Shown: positions 1-7,785, counted from the first letter of the stretch. The stretch: DNA of 34,017 nucleotides from an uncultured Holophagaceae bacterium (GCA_903880675.1 CAIRQL010000029.1:1-34017); one strand, 5' to 3'. Made by a program: numbers and translations. The notes: generated by a model not told the origin, from the letters alone.

Positions 1-1
1 C

Positions 2-3000
2 CGCCCCATCGTGGCCATGGTGATTGCGATCATCACGCTCATCGCGGGCCTGGTGTCCATGCGCGGGTTGCCGGTGGCGCAGTTCCCGGAGATCGTCCCG
101 CCCCAGATCCAGATCACGACCTCCTACACGGGCGCCGACGCGGTGACCATCGAGCAGTCCGTGGCCGCGCCCCTGGAGCAGCAGCTCAACGGCGTGGACA
201 GCATGCTCTACATGCAGTCCACCAACGCCAACGACGGCACCATGAGCGAGACGGTCACCTTCGATGTGTCGACGGATGTCAGCCTTGACCAGGTGAATGC
301 CCAGAACCGCGTGGCGCAGGCCCAGCCCTTCCTCCCGGCGGATGTGAACCAGAACGGCATGGTCATCCGGAAGTCCACGGGCATGGCCCTCATGCTCGTC
401 GCCGTGTACTCGCCCAAGTCCACCTACGACTCCCTGTTCCTGGCCAACTACGCCACCATCAACATCATCGACCCGCTCTACCGCATCCCCGGCGTGGGCC
501 AGGTCATCATCTTCGGCGCCGGCGACTATGCCATGCGCATCTGGGTGAAGCCGGACCTCCTGGCCAAGCTGGGCATCACCGTGCCCGACATCAACAAGGC
601 TGTCCAGCAGCAGAGCACCGTGAACCCCTCGGGGCAGATCGGGGCCGAGCCCATGCCCAAGGGCCAGGAGATGACCTACACGGTGCGAGCCCAGGGCCGC
701 CTCCAGAGCCCGGAGGAGTTCGCCAAGATTGTGGTCCGCGCCAATCCGGATGGCTCCGTGGTCCGTCTGGGGGATGTGGCCCGGATCGAGCTGGGCGCCA
801 TGAGCTACAAGCAGATCAGCCGCTTCAATCGCCAGCCCGCCTGCATCATCGCCATCTTCCAGGCCCCAGGCTCCAACTCCCTGGCGGTGGGAGATGCGGT
901 GAAGAAGGAGATCGAGAACCTGAAGAAGCGGTACCCCGCCGACCTGCAAACCACCGTAGCTGTGGACACCACCCTGCCGGTCATGGAGGGCATCAAGGAG
1001 ATCCTCTGGACTCTGGCGGAGGCCATGCTGCTGGTGGTCTTCGTGGTCTACATCTTCCTGCAGAACTGGCGCGCCACGCTCATTCCCATGATTGCCGTGC
1101 CCGTTTCCCTCATCGGCACCTTTGCGGTCTTCCCCCTGCTGGGCTTCTCCATCAACACTCTGTCCCTCTTCGGGCTGGTGCTGGCCATCGGCCTGGTGGT
1201 GGATGACGCCATCGTGGTGGTGGAGGCTGTGGAGCACCACATCGAGCAGGGCATGATGCCCCGGGAGGCCACCCTCCAGGCGATGAAGGAGGTCTCGGGG
1301 CCGGTGGTGGGCATCGCCCTGGTGCTGTCGTCGGTGTTCCTGCCCGTGGCCTTCCTGGGGGGCATCCAGGGTCGGCTCAATAAACAGTTTGCCGTCACCA
1401 TCGCCATCTCCGTGCTCATCTCCGCCTTCAATGCGCTGACGCTCTCGCCGGCTCTGGCGGCGCTCATCCTCAAGCCCCGGGAGCAGATGTACGGCCGCAT
1501 GGCCCGGGTCTTCGAGGGCTTCAATACGGTTCTGCACAAGGCCACCAATGGCTACGTCTCGCTCTCCCACCGCCTCATCCGCAAGGCGATGATCCCCCTG
1601 GTGATCCTGGCGGCCTTTGCGCTGCTGGATGGCGTGCTGGGCAAGACCCTGCCCAGTAGCTTCGTGCCCTCGGAGGACAACGGCTACTTCTTCCTCAACA
1701 TGCAGCTGCCCCCTGCGGCCAGCCTCCAGCGCACAGACGAGGTGGGCAGGAAGGTCGAGGCCATCCTCTCGGAGACCGAGGGGGTGCGCTACATCACCAA
1801 CATCGAGGGCTTCAGCCTCCTCAACCGCGTGTCGGCCCCCTACTTCGGCTTCAGCTACGTGGCCCTCACGCCCTGGGATGACCGCAAGCACTCCCACATG
1901 GAGGCCGGGGAGATCCTCAAACGCCTCAACGCCCGCTTTGCTAAAGAGATCCCGGAGGCCAATGTCTTCGGCTTCCTGCCCAGCGCCATCCCGGGCCTGG
2001 GCACCTCCAACGGCTTCTCCCTCTGGCTACAGGACCGCAGCGGCGGCAACCCCGAGTATCTGGACCGCAATCTGAAGGCCTTCCTGGCGGCGGCGCGCAA
2101 GCGCCCGGAGCTGGCCGGCGTGACCTCCCTCTTCAACACAAGCACGCCCCAGATCTTGGCGGACGTGGACCGGGACAAGGCCCTGAAGCAGGGGGTGGCG
2201 GTGGGCGATGTGTACCAGACCCTGCAGGCCTACCTCGGGGGCCTCTACCTGAACCAGTTCAACCGCTTTGGTCGCCAGTGGCGGGTCTACCTCCAGGCCG
2301 AGGGCGAAGAACGCCGCAGCGTGGATGACATCGGCCGCTTCCATGTGCGCAATGCCGATGGGGCCATGGTGCCGCTGTCGGCCCTGGTGACGCCAAAGCG
2401 CATCCAGGGGCCGGAGTACACCAACCGCTTCAACCTCATGCGGGCCGCCCAGGTGCTAGGTTCTGCTGCACCGGGCTACAGCTCTGGCCAGGCCATGACC
2501 GCCCTGGAGCAGGTGGCCAAGGAGGTCCTGCCCCAGGACATGAGCTATGACTGGGCCGACCTCAGCTACCAGGAGAAGAAGGCCGAAGGCACCACCGCCC
2601 TGCTGTTCGCCCTGTCCATCGTGTTCGTCTTCCTCATCCTGGCGGCCCTCTACGAGAGCTGGTCGCTGCCCTTCTCGGTGCTCCTGTCAGTGCCCATCGC
2701 CATCTTCGGGGCCTTCCTGGGGCTGTGGCTGCGCAAGTTCGACTTCGGTGTCTTCGCCCAGATCGGCCTCGTGATGCTGGTGGGGCTCTCCGCCAAGAAC
2801 GCCATCCTCATCGTGGAGTTCGCCAAGGACGAGCTGAACAAGGGCCGGGGCCTGGTGGATGCTGCCTTGGAAGGCGCCAGGCTGCGCCTCCGGCCCATCC
2901 TCATGACCAGCTTCGCCTTCATCCTGGGCTGCGTGCCCCTCTGGACCGCCTCGGGTTCCGGTGCCGTGGCTCGGCGCATCCTGGGCACCGTGGTCATCGT

Positions 3001-3127
3001 GGGCATGCTGGCGGCCACTCTCATCGCCATCTTCGTCATCCCCGTCCTGTTCGTGGTGGTGGAGCGCCTGGCCGGCCACAAGGACGCCCCGCCCGCCGAG
3101 TCCGTGGAGAACGAGGGGGGGGCCTGA
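2..3127 (+). CDS. RND (HAE1/AcrB-MexB-like) multidrug efflux permease, 5' truncated by window edge
   Basis: Frame is open from base 2 (RPIVAMVIAIITLIAG...LPVAQFPEI.PPQI.I...YTGADA.T.EQ.V..PLEQQ.NG), matching the AcrB N-terminus after the usual start; also GLVVDDAIVVVEAVEHH and LVGLSAKNAILIVEFA. The ORF-track GTG at 11 is internal. Confidence 0.95.
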   Translation, partial: RPIVAMVIAIITLIAGLVSMRGLPVAQFPEIVPPQIQITTSYTGADAVTIEQSVAAPLEQQLNGVDSMLYMQSTNANDGTMSETVTFDVSTDVSLDQVNAQNRVAQAQPFLPADVNQNGMVIRKSTGMALMLVAVYSPKSTYDSLFLANYATINIIDPLYRIPGVGQVIIFGAGDYAMRIWVKPDLLAKLGITVPDINKAVQQQSTVNPSGQIGAEPMPKGQEMTYTVRAQGRLQSPEEFAKIVVRANPDGSVVRLGDVARIELGAMSYKQISRFNRQPACIIAIFQAPGSNSLAVGDAVKKEIENLKKRYPADLQTTVAVDTTLPVMEGIKEILWTLAEAMLLVVFVVYIFLQNWRATLIPMIAVPVSLIGTFAVFPLLGFSINTLSLFGLVLAIGLVVDDAIVVVEAVEHHIEQGMMPREATLQAMKEVSGPVVGIALVLSSVFLPVAFLGGIQGRLNKQFAVTIAISVLISAFNALTLSPALAALILKPREQMYGRMARVFEGFNTVLHKATNGYVSLSHRLIRKAMIPLVILAAFALLDGVLGKTLPSSFVPSEDNGYFFLNMQLPPAASLQRTDEVGRKVEAILSETEGVRYITNIEGFSLLNRVSAPYFGFSYVALTPWDDRKHSHMEAGEILKRLNARFAKEIPEANVFGFLPSAIPGLGTSNGFSLWLQDRSGGNPEYLDRNLKAFLAAARKRPELAGVTSLFNTSTPQILADVDRDKALKQGVAVGDVYQTLQAYLGGLYLNQFNRFGRQWRVYLQAEGEERRSVDDIGRFHVRNADGAMVPLSALVTPKRIQGPEYTNRFNLMRAAQVLGSAAPGYSSGQAMTALEQVAKEVLPQDMSYDWADLSYQEKKAEGTTALLFALSIVFVFLILAALYESWSLPFSVLLSVPIAIFGAFLGLWLRKFDFGVFAQIGLVMLVGLSAKNAILIVEFAKDELNKGRGLVDAALEGARLRLRPILMTSFAFILGCVPLWTASGSGAVARRILGTVVIVGMLAATLIAIFVIPVLFVVVERLAGHKDAPPAESVENEGGA

Positions 3128-3202
3128 GGGCCCAACACCTCCGGGAATCTCTTCCCTCCAACAGATTGCCGGCCGGCGTCATCCAATTGGACAGGGGGTT
3201 TT

Positions 3203-3658
3203 GTGCTGAAACGGATGGTGGAAGGCAGTCGCTACCTGGTGGTCATCGGAGTGATCTCATCCCTGATCGCCTCTCTGGCGGTCTTCGTGTGGGGCCTGGT
3301 GAAGACTGGCGTCGTGGTGCTGGGCCTGCTCCGCACCGGGGGGGCGGACCCGCTGACGGTGGTGCGGCTCATCGAGCTCATGGACAAGTTCCTCATTGCC
3401 GTGGGCCTCTACATCTTCGCGGTGGGCCTCTATGAGCTGTTCATCGGGGACCTGGACCTGCCGGACTGGCTGGTGATCCATGACCTGCATGACATCAAGA
3501 GCCGGCTGAGTCAGATCCTGATCCTCTTCATGGCCGTGACCTTCCTGGAGCACCTGGTGGAGTGGAAGGAGCCCCTGGCCACCCTCTACTTCGCCGTGGC
3601 CATCACCCTGGTGATGGGGGCCCTGATCGCCTTCAACCGGGTGGTGGGGAAGGAGTAG
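3203..3658 (+). CDS. YqhA/UPF0114 family membrane protein
   Basis: 151 aa, multiple TM segments, motif GLYELFIGDLDLPDWLVIHDLHDIKSRLSQILILFMAVTFLEHLVEW typical of UPF0114; GTG start. Confidence 0.8.
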   Translation: MLKRMVEGSRYLVVIGVISSLIASLAVFVWGLVKTGVVVLGLLRTGGADPLTVVRLIELMDKFLIAVGLYIFAVGLYELFIGDLDLPDWLVIHDLHDIKSRLSQILILFMAVTFLEHLVEWKEPLATLYFAVAITLVMGALIAFNRVVGKE

Positions 3659-3704
3659 GGGCGCTACCTGGCCGTGGCGCAAGGTCGGCTACGCGCCGGT
3701 TTCT

Positions 3705-3747
3705 GCCCTCTCACGGCGGGAACAGGGGTTCGATCTGCCTTGGGACT
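3705..3747 (+). pseudogene. tRNA-Glu 3'-half fragment (anticodon loop to acceptor)
   Basis: gccctctcacggcgggaacaggggttcgat is identical to the intact tRNA-Glu (minus strand, 4187-4229) over 30 nt, then tcccc>ctgcc, then ccttgggact again; opposite orientation to the intact gene; T-stem pairing broken. Confidence 0.85.
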
Positions 3748-3749
3748 CG

Positions 3750-3822
3750 GCAGGTTGGACGGCGGGGAATCCCTCCGCATCACCCCTGCGGCTGCGCCTC
3801 CGGGGTGACGCTCCGGCCGCAC
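3750..3822 (+). repeat. 73-bp direct repeat, copy 1
   Basis: gcaggttggacggcggggaatccctccgcatcacccctgcggctgcgcctccggggtgacgctccggccgcac; one mismatch to 3958-4030. Confidence 0.95.
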
Positions 3823-3859
3823 CATCCGACCGAAGCGGAGCGAAGGGAGGATAGGACGG

Positions 3860-3907
3860 AATCCGCGAAGCGGATTGCCGCCCCGAAGGGGCGAGGACCG
3901 GAGGTCC
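3860..3907 (+). repeat. Cluster of three consecutive short hairpins with 3-nt purine loops
   Basis: aatccgc-gaa-gcggatt (3860-3876), cgcccc-gaa-ggggcg (3879-3893), ggacc-gga-ggtcc (3895-3907). Confidence 0.8.
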
Positions 3908-3929
3908 GAGTCACGATGAAGCAATTCAG

Positions 3930-3950
3930 TGACTTCGATCCCCCTTGGGG
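3930..3950 (+). repeat. 21-bp tRNA-T-arm-like repeat, copy A
   Basis: tgacttcgatcccccttgggg, identical to 4121-4141; resembles the tRNA-Glu 3' end ttcgattccccttggga. Confidence 0.85.
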
Positions 3951-3957
3951 GGGCATA

Positions 3958-4030
3958 GCAGATTGGACGGCGGGGAATCCCTCCGCATCACCCCTGCGGC
4001 TGCGCCTCCGGGGTGACGCTCCGGCCGCAC
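3958..4030 (+). repeat. 73-bp direct repeat, copy 2
   Basis: gcagattggacggcggggaatccctccgcatcacccctgcggctgcgcctccggggtgacgctccggccgcac; one mismatch to 3750-3822. Confidence 0.95.
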
Positions 4031-4120
4031 GGCTGGCTGCGCACGGGCCTCCGCCTGCGGCGGACCGGTCGGAACAGCCCCCCGGGCTGTCCCAACCTGG
4101 CCCTACCTGCGCGCCATCCG

Positions 4121-4141
4121 TGACTTCGATCCCCCTTGGGG
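4121..4141 (+). repeat. 21-bp tRNA-T-arm-like repeat, copy B
   Basis: tgacttcgatcccccttgggg, identical to 3930-3950. Confidence 0.85.
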
Positions 4142-4206
4142 CTACCAAACGCAGAAACCCGCGCAATGCGCGGGTTTCCGTTTGGTAGTCCCAAGGGGAA
4201 TCGAAC
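4124..4206. repeat. Long imperfect inverted repeat containing the tRNA-Glu 3' end
   Basis: cttcgatcccccttggggctaccaaacgcagaaacccgcgc (4124-4164) versus the reverse complement of gcgcgggtttccgtttggtagtcccaaggggaatcgaac (4168-4206); about 40-bp arms with three mismatches and a 2-bp bulge. Confidence 0.85.
4154..4178 (-). terminator. Terminator-like hairpin downstream of tRNA-Glu
   Basis: gaaacccgcgc-aat-gcgcgggtttc, GC-rich stem immediately 3' of the tRNA on the minus strand. Confidence 0.6.
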
Positions 4207-4257
4207 CCCTGTTCCCGCCGTGAGAGGGCGGTGTACTAACCGCTATACGATGGGACC
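4183..4257 (-). tRNA. tRNA-Glu (anticodon CUC), CCA encoded
   Basis: GGTCCCATCGTATAGCGGTTAGTACACCGCCCTCTCACGGCGGGAACAGGGGTTCGATTCCCCTTGGGACTACCA folds as a cloverleaf; anticodon loop CTCTCAC. Confidence 0.95.
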
Positions 4258-4274
4258 ATCGAACAGGTTGTGAA

Positions 4275-4349
4275 TGGTTGGGGAGGAAGGATTTGAACCC
4301 TCACCTGACGGTACCAGAAACCGTTGTCCTACCATTAGACCACTCCCCA
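4275..4349 (-). tRNA. tRNA-Gln (anticodon CUG), CCA encoded
   Basis: TGGGGAGTGGTCTAATGGTAGGACAACGGTTTCTGGTACCGTCAGGTGAGGGTTCAAATCCTTCCTCCCCAACCA; anticodon loop TTCTGGT. Confidence 0.95.
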
Positions 4350-4364
4350 ATGAGTGGAAGATCC

Positions 4365-4392
4365 ACTGTATCAGGTGCGGGACAAAAGACAA
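4365..4392 (-). promoter_or_regulatory. Candidate promoter of the tRNA-Gln/tRNA-Glu unit
   Basis: Minus strand TTGTCT-N16-TACAGT about 16 bp upstream of tRNA-Gln. Confidence 0.4.
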
Positions 4393-4441
4393 GGGGCGCT
4401 TCTGCCGATGAGGGGTCTGCCTGCGTGGCAGAGGTGTATCC

Positions 4442-4990
4442 ATGGCGGAATCAATCAAGCTGGCGTACTTCATGGCGGTCAAGGAAGGCACGAGCTACCT
4501 CGGTGGCCTCCTGGTCACGGACACGTCCGGGATCCCGCTGGACTTCCGCTACACGGAGCCCATCACCCCCACGCACCTGCAGGGCATCCTCTACGGCAAG
4601 TCCCTGGAGCCGCACCTCAAGGAGGAGGTGATCCAGAAGACCCTGCTGAAGGAGCTGAAGTCCCCACCCGATCTCTTCATCCTCAGCGCCACGGAGCTGG
4701 CCGGGGGCTGGTCCGGCGATACGAAGTGCCCGGTGCTGGCGGTCCAGAAGACCCAGGACACGCCCCTGACCAAGGCCGGTGCGGTCTTCCGGGTGGGCGC
4801 CCGGGAAGTGCTCCTCCAGGTGGCTGACGGGGCGGCGCCCCTGCGGGTGCTGTTTGCCACCTCTGTGGACGCACCGACCCAGGAACAGACCGTGGTGAAG
4901 CTGCTGGAGGCGGGCTACCACATGGACCTGGCCGAGCCCCTGGAGCGGGTGGCGGCGGCGCTCCAGAGCCTGGTCATGAAGGGGTCCTGA
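4442..4990 (+). CDS. Conserved-looking uncharacterised protein, first gene of the kinase/FHA-GGDEF operon
   Basis: 182 aa, GTSYLGGLLVTDTSGIPLDFRYTEPITPTHLQGILYGKSLEPHLKEEVI; agagg SD upstream; stop overlaps the next ATG (TGATG). Confidence 0.85.
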   Translation: MAESIKLAYFMAVKEGTSYLGGLLVTDTSGIPLDFRYTEPITPTHLQGILYGKSLEPHLKEEVIQKTLLKELKSPPDLFILSATELAGGWSGDTKCPVLAVQKTQDTPLTKAGAVFRVGAREVLLQVADGAAPLRVLFATSVDAPTQEQTVVKLLEAGYHMDLAEPLERVAAALQSLVMKGS

Positions 4991-5850
4991 TGTTTGGCAA
5001 GGTCCGGGAAGTCATGGCTGATGCCGCCGAGACCCTGCGCCGGGCCTACTCGGGTCTGGCGGTGGTGGATGTCGCCCCGGAGCGCTTTCGGGCCCGCGGC
5101 CACGGCTCGCCTCTGCTAGATATTCAGCCCCGGGCGGGTCTGGAGTCCCTGGGGGCCTCGGCCCTGGCCTCGCGCTTGTTGGGGGACCAGCCGGTGCCTA
5201 TCCGGCAGATGGAGGTGCCGCGGGCTGTCCTCCACGCCGAGTCCGGCTGGGCCCGCTGGGACGCCGGGGCTGAGGTGGTGCGCATGGCGCCCCTGGCGGC
5301 TCGTCTGTCCCAGCCGCTGGCCCTGCCGACCCTGCCAGAGCGGGTGCCCGTGCACGGCGGGGTGGAGGCCTTGGGCCGACCTGTGGCCCGTCGGCTCACC
5401 CACGCTTTGCCAGGAACCTCGATCCGGCGGCTCGCCGAGCCCCTGACCCGACCCGCCACCCGGACCCTGGATCCCGGCCTCCGGGCCCCCGCCACCCGCA
5501 CCGCAGATTCGAGGCTCCAGGCACCCGCGGTCCGCCGGAGCCTCGAAGCGGCGCTCGCCTTTCCCGTGCCCATCCAGGCCGAGGACATCCAGCACCTGGC
5601 CAAGGGCCTGTGGATGCGGTACAGCCTGCAGCTGGTGCGTGGCACCGGGGAGAATGTCCGCAACCTGGAGGTCCTGGGCCTGTTCCGCATCCCCCGGAAG
5701 GGCGTGGCTGAGCTGCACCACGACCCCCGTCAGGGTCGGATCCTTGTTCGCTTCGAACCCACCGCGGTGGGGGCGCCGCGCATCCCCTTCATCCTGGCCC
5801 GCCGCAAGGATGACGGCGCCTTGGTGAGCTGTTTCGTGGAGGGCGCATGA
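4990..5850 (+). CDS. Uncharacterised protein with Pro/Arg/Ala-rich repetitive central linker
   Basis: 286 aa, start overlaps the previous stop, stop overlaps the next start; folded-looking C-terminal region YSLQLVRGTGENVRNLEVLGLFRIPRKGVAELHHDPRQGRILVRF. Confidence 0.8.
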   Translation: MFGKVREVMADAAETLRRAYSGLAVVDVAPERFRARGHGSPLLDIQPRAGLESLGASALASRLLGDQPVPIRQMEVPRAVLHAESGWARWDAGAEVVRMAPLAARLSQPLALPTLPERVPVHGGVEALGRPVARRLTHALPGTSIRRLAEPLTRPATRTLDPGLRAPATRTADSRLQAPAVRRSLEAALAFPVPIQAEDIQHLAKGLWMRYSLQLVRGTGENVRNLEVLGLFRIPRKGVAELHHDPRQGRILVRFEPTAVGAPRIPFILARRKDDGALVSCFVEGA

Positions 5851-6785
5851 TTCGCGGGCCTGTCAGCACCTTGTCCCTGGAGGGCGCCGAGACCCTTTCG
5901 GGGTTGCCGGAGATCCCCACGGCGGTGCGCCACCGGGAGCCCTGGGAAGGCCTGCCCGCAGTCTTGGAGTGGGCCCTGGTGGCCTACGCGGGGTCCACCC
6001 TGGGGCGTGTGTTCCCGCTGCCCCTCGGCGAGACCCTGCTGGGCCGGTCGCCAGACTGTGGTCTGGCCTTGCCGGACGGGGAAGTGAGCCGCCGCCACGC
6101 CTGCCTCCATGTGACACCCGGGGGGGTCCGCCTGGAGGACCTGGGCTCCACCAACGGGACTCGCCTGAACGGCATCCCCCTCCATGGCTCAGCCACCCTT
6201 CTAGCCGGGGACCGCGTGACGGTGGGCGGCCATGTCCTGAAGCTCGTTGCCATGGATCCCCTGGAGCGAGCCTTCCACGAGACCCTCCTGGACCTCAGCA
6301 CCCGGGATCCCCTCACCGGGCTGGCCAACCGCAGCTGTGTGCTGGCGGAGTTGCAGAACCGCTTCGGCCTCAGCCTTCGCTACGGGCGGCCCCTGTCCGT
6401 GGTCATCTGCGACCTGGACCACTTCAAGCGCGTCAACGACGCCCACGGCCATGCGGCTGGGGACCAGGTGCTCCGCGCTTTTGGGGCGTGGGCCACGGCC
6501 TCTCTGCGGGAAGCGGACCTGGCTGGCCGCATCGGTGGGGAAGAGTTCCTGATGGTGCTGCCAGAGACCGACCTCGCTGGGGCCCAGCCCTTCGCCGAGC
6601 GCCTGCGGCAGGTGGTGGCTTCCCGCCCCGTACCGGTGTCCTCCGGGGGCCTGGGTGTCACCTGTAGCCTGGGCATTGCCCAGCGCAGGCCCGACGACCT
6701 GGATGCGGGTCAGCTGCTGGCAAGGGCCGATGCGGCACTCTACCGGGCCAAGGCCGAGGGGCGCGACCGGGTGTGCTCGGACTGA
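5847..6785 (+). CDS. FHA domain-diguanylate cyclase (GGDEF) protein
   Basis: FHA: LLGRSPDCGLALPDGEVSRRHACLHV..LEDLGSTNGTRLNG; GGDEF: DPLTGLANR..DLDHFKRVNDAHGH..READLAGRIGGEEF (active GGEEF, RxxD I-site). Confidence 0.93.
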   Translation: MIRGPVSTLSLEGAETLSGLPEIPTAVRHREPWEGLPAVLEWALVAYAGSTLGRVFPLPLGETLLGRSPDCGLALPDGEVSRRHACLHVTPGGVRLEDLGSTNGTRLNGIPLHGSATLLAGDRVTVGGHVLKLVAMDPLERAFHETLLDLSTRDPLTGLANRSCVLAELQNRFGLSLRYGRPLSVVICDLDHFKRVNDAHGHAAGDQVLRAFGAWATASLREADLAGRIGGEEFLMVLPETDLAGAQPFAERLRQVVASRPVPVSSGGLGVTCSLGIAQRRPDDLDAGQLLARADAALYRAKAEGRDRVCSD

Positions 6786-6852
6786 GCCGGCGGTCCTCGG
6801 GGACCCATTGAAGTCATTCCAATTCAGGGGGAAGGGGCCTAGACTCACCACG

Positions 6853-7785
6853 ATGCCCAGCGATCCGACGCCACCCGACCTCCCCAAGTGGGACCCGGCC
6901 GCCTGGCCGGAAGAGGCCACTCACCCGGAGGGCATGGATCCGCGGGAGTGGGTGCTGGTCCGCTATGTGGGACAGCCCGCGGGCGAGACGCTCCAGATCC
7001 CCCTGCAGGGCCTGGACGTGGGGCGGGCCTCCGAGAACGGCCTGTGCCTCCCCGACCCGGAAGTGAGTCGCCGCCATGCCAGCCTTCACATCGCCCCCGA
7101 CGGCCTCTCCGTCGAGCTGCGGGACCTGGGCTCCACCAACGGCCTCTTCGTGAACGGGCGGCGGGTGCACGCCGATCCAGGTCCCGTGAGCCTGCGGGCC
7201 GAGGATGCCCTGCGGGTCGGCGGTCATGTCTTCAAGCTCAAGCACATGGATCCCCTGGAGCGGCGCTTCCACAAGGACCTGCTCGCCCGCACCACGCTGG
7301 ATGCCATGACGGGCCTCAACAACCGGGCCACCATCCTGCATCAGCTGGATGCCCAGGTAGAGCTGGCGCGCCGCCACCACCGCCCCCTCTCACTGTTCCT
7401 GGCGGACCTGGACTCCTTCAAGGAGGTCAACGACACCTACGGCCACCGGGCCGGCGATCTGGCCCTGGAGGGCTTCGCCTCCCTCCTGCGGGGTCGCCTG
7501 CGGGGTTCGGATGCTGTGGGACGCCTGGGCGGAGACGAGTTCGTCGCCATCCTCCCGGAAACGCCCGTGGCCTTGGCCCTGTCGGTGGCTGAGGACTTCC
7601 GCCTGTCCCTGGAGGCCAAGGACATCGTCCTCGACGATGGCCGGGTGGTGCACATCACCTGCAGCCTGGGCGTGGCTGAGCTCAAGCGTGACGACCTTGG
7701 CGGCGGGGCCTTCTTGGCCCGCGCCGATGCCGCCCTCTACGGAGCCAAGGCCGGGGGCCGCAACCGGTCCGTGCCAGCCCCATGA
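6853..7785 (+). CDS. FHA domain-diguanylate cyclase (GGDEF) protein, paralog of the preceding gene
   Basis: FHA: DVGRASENGLCLPDPEVSRRHASLHI..LRDLGSTNGLFVNG; GGDEF: DAMTGLNNR..DLDSFKEVNDTYGHRAGD..RGSDAVGRLGGDEF. Start placed at the 6853 ATG; the ORF-track start at 6655 lies inside the upstream gene. Confidence 0.92.
   Translation: MPSDPTPPDLPKWDPAAWPEEATHPEGMDPREWVLVRYVGQPAGETLQIPLQGLDVGRASENGLCLPDPEVSRRHASLHIAPDGLSVELRDLGSTNGLFVNGRRVHADPGPVSLRAEDALRVGGHVFKLKHMDPLERRFHKDLLARTTLDAMTGLNNRATILHQLDAQVELARRHHRPLSLFLADLDSFKEVNDTYGHRAGDLALEGFASLLRGRLRGSDAVGRLGGDEFVAILPETPVALALSVAEDFRLSLEAKDIVLDDGRVVHITCSLGVAELKRDDLGGGAFLARADAALYGAKAGGRNRSVPAP

Noticed and set aside
11-3127. ORF-track start at 11 for the RND permease
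   Set aside because: Frame is open to the window edge and the preceding residues (RPI) match the AcrB N-terminal motif, so the true start is outside the window.
3562-4188. 208-aa + strand ORF crossing the repeat region
   Set aside because: Starts inside the YqhA gene and its remainder consists of the tRNA-like repeats and hairpins; Arg/Pro/Gly-rich, no SD or homology. A basic peptide from tRNA repeats has precedent at E. coli tyrT, but nothing here supports translation.
3780-4194. Minus-strand ORFs 3780..4166 and 3988..4194
   Set aside because: Both run through the 73-bp repeats (shared SVTPEAQPQG ending is just the repeat translated); not evidence of coding.
3705-4257. Genomic island attL/attR at tRNA-Glu
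   Set aside because: A tRNA fragment is present, but it lies only about 0.5 kb away, in inverted orientation, with no integrase or cargo; a standard integrated island is not supported in this window.
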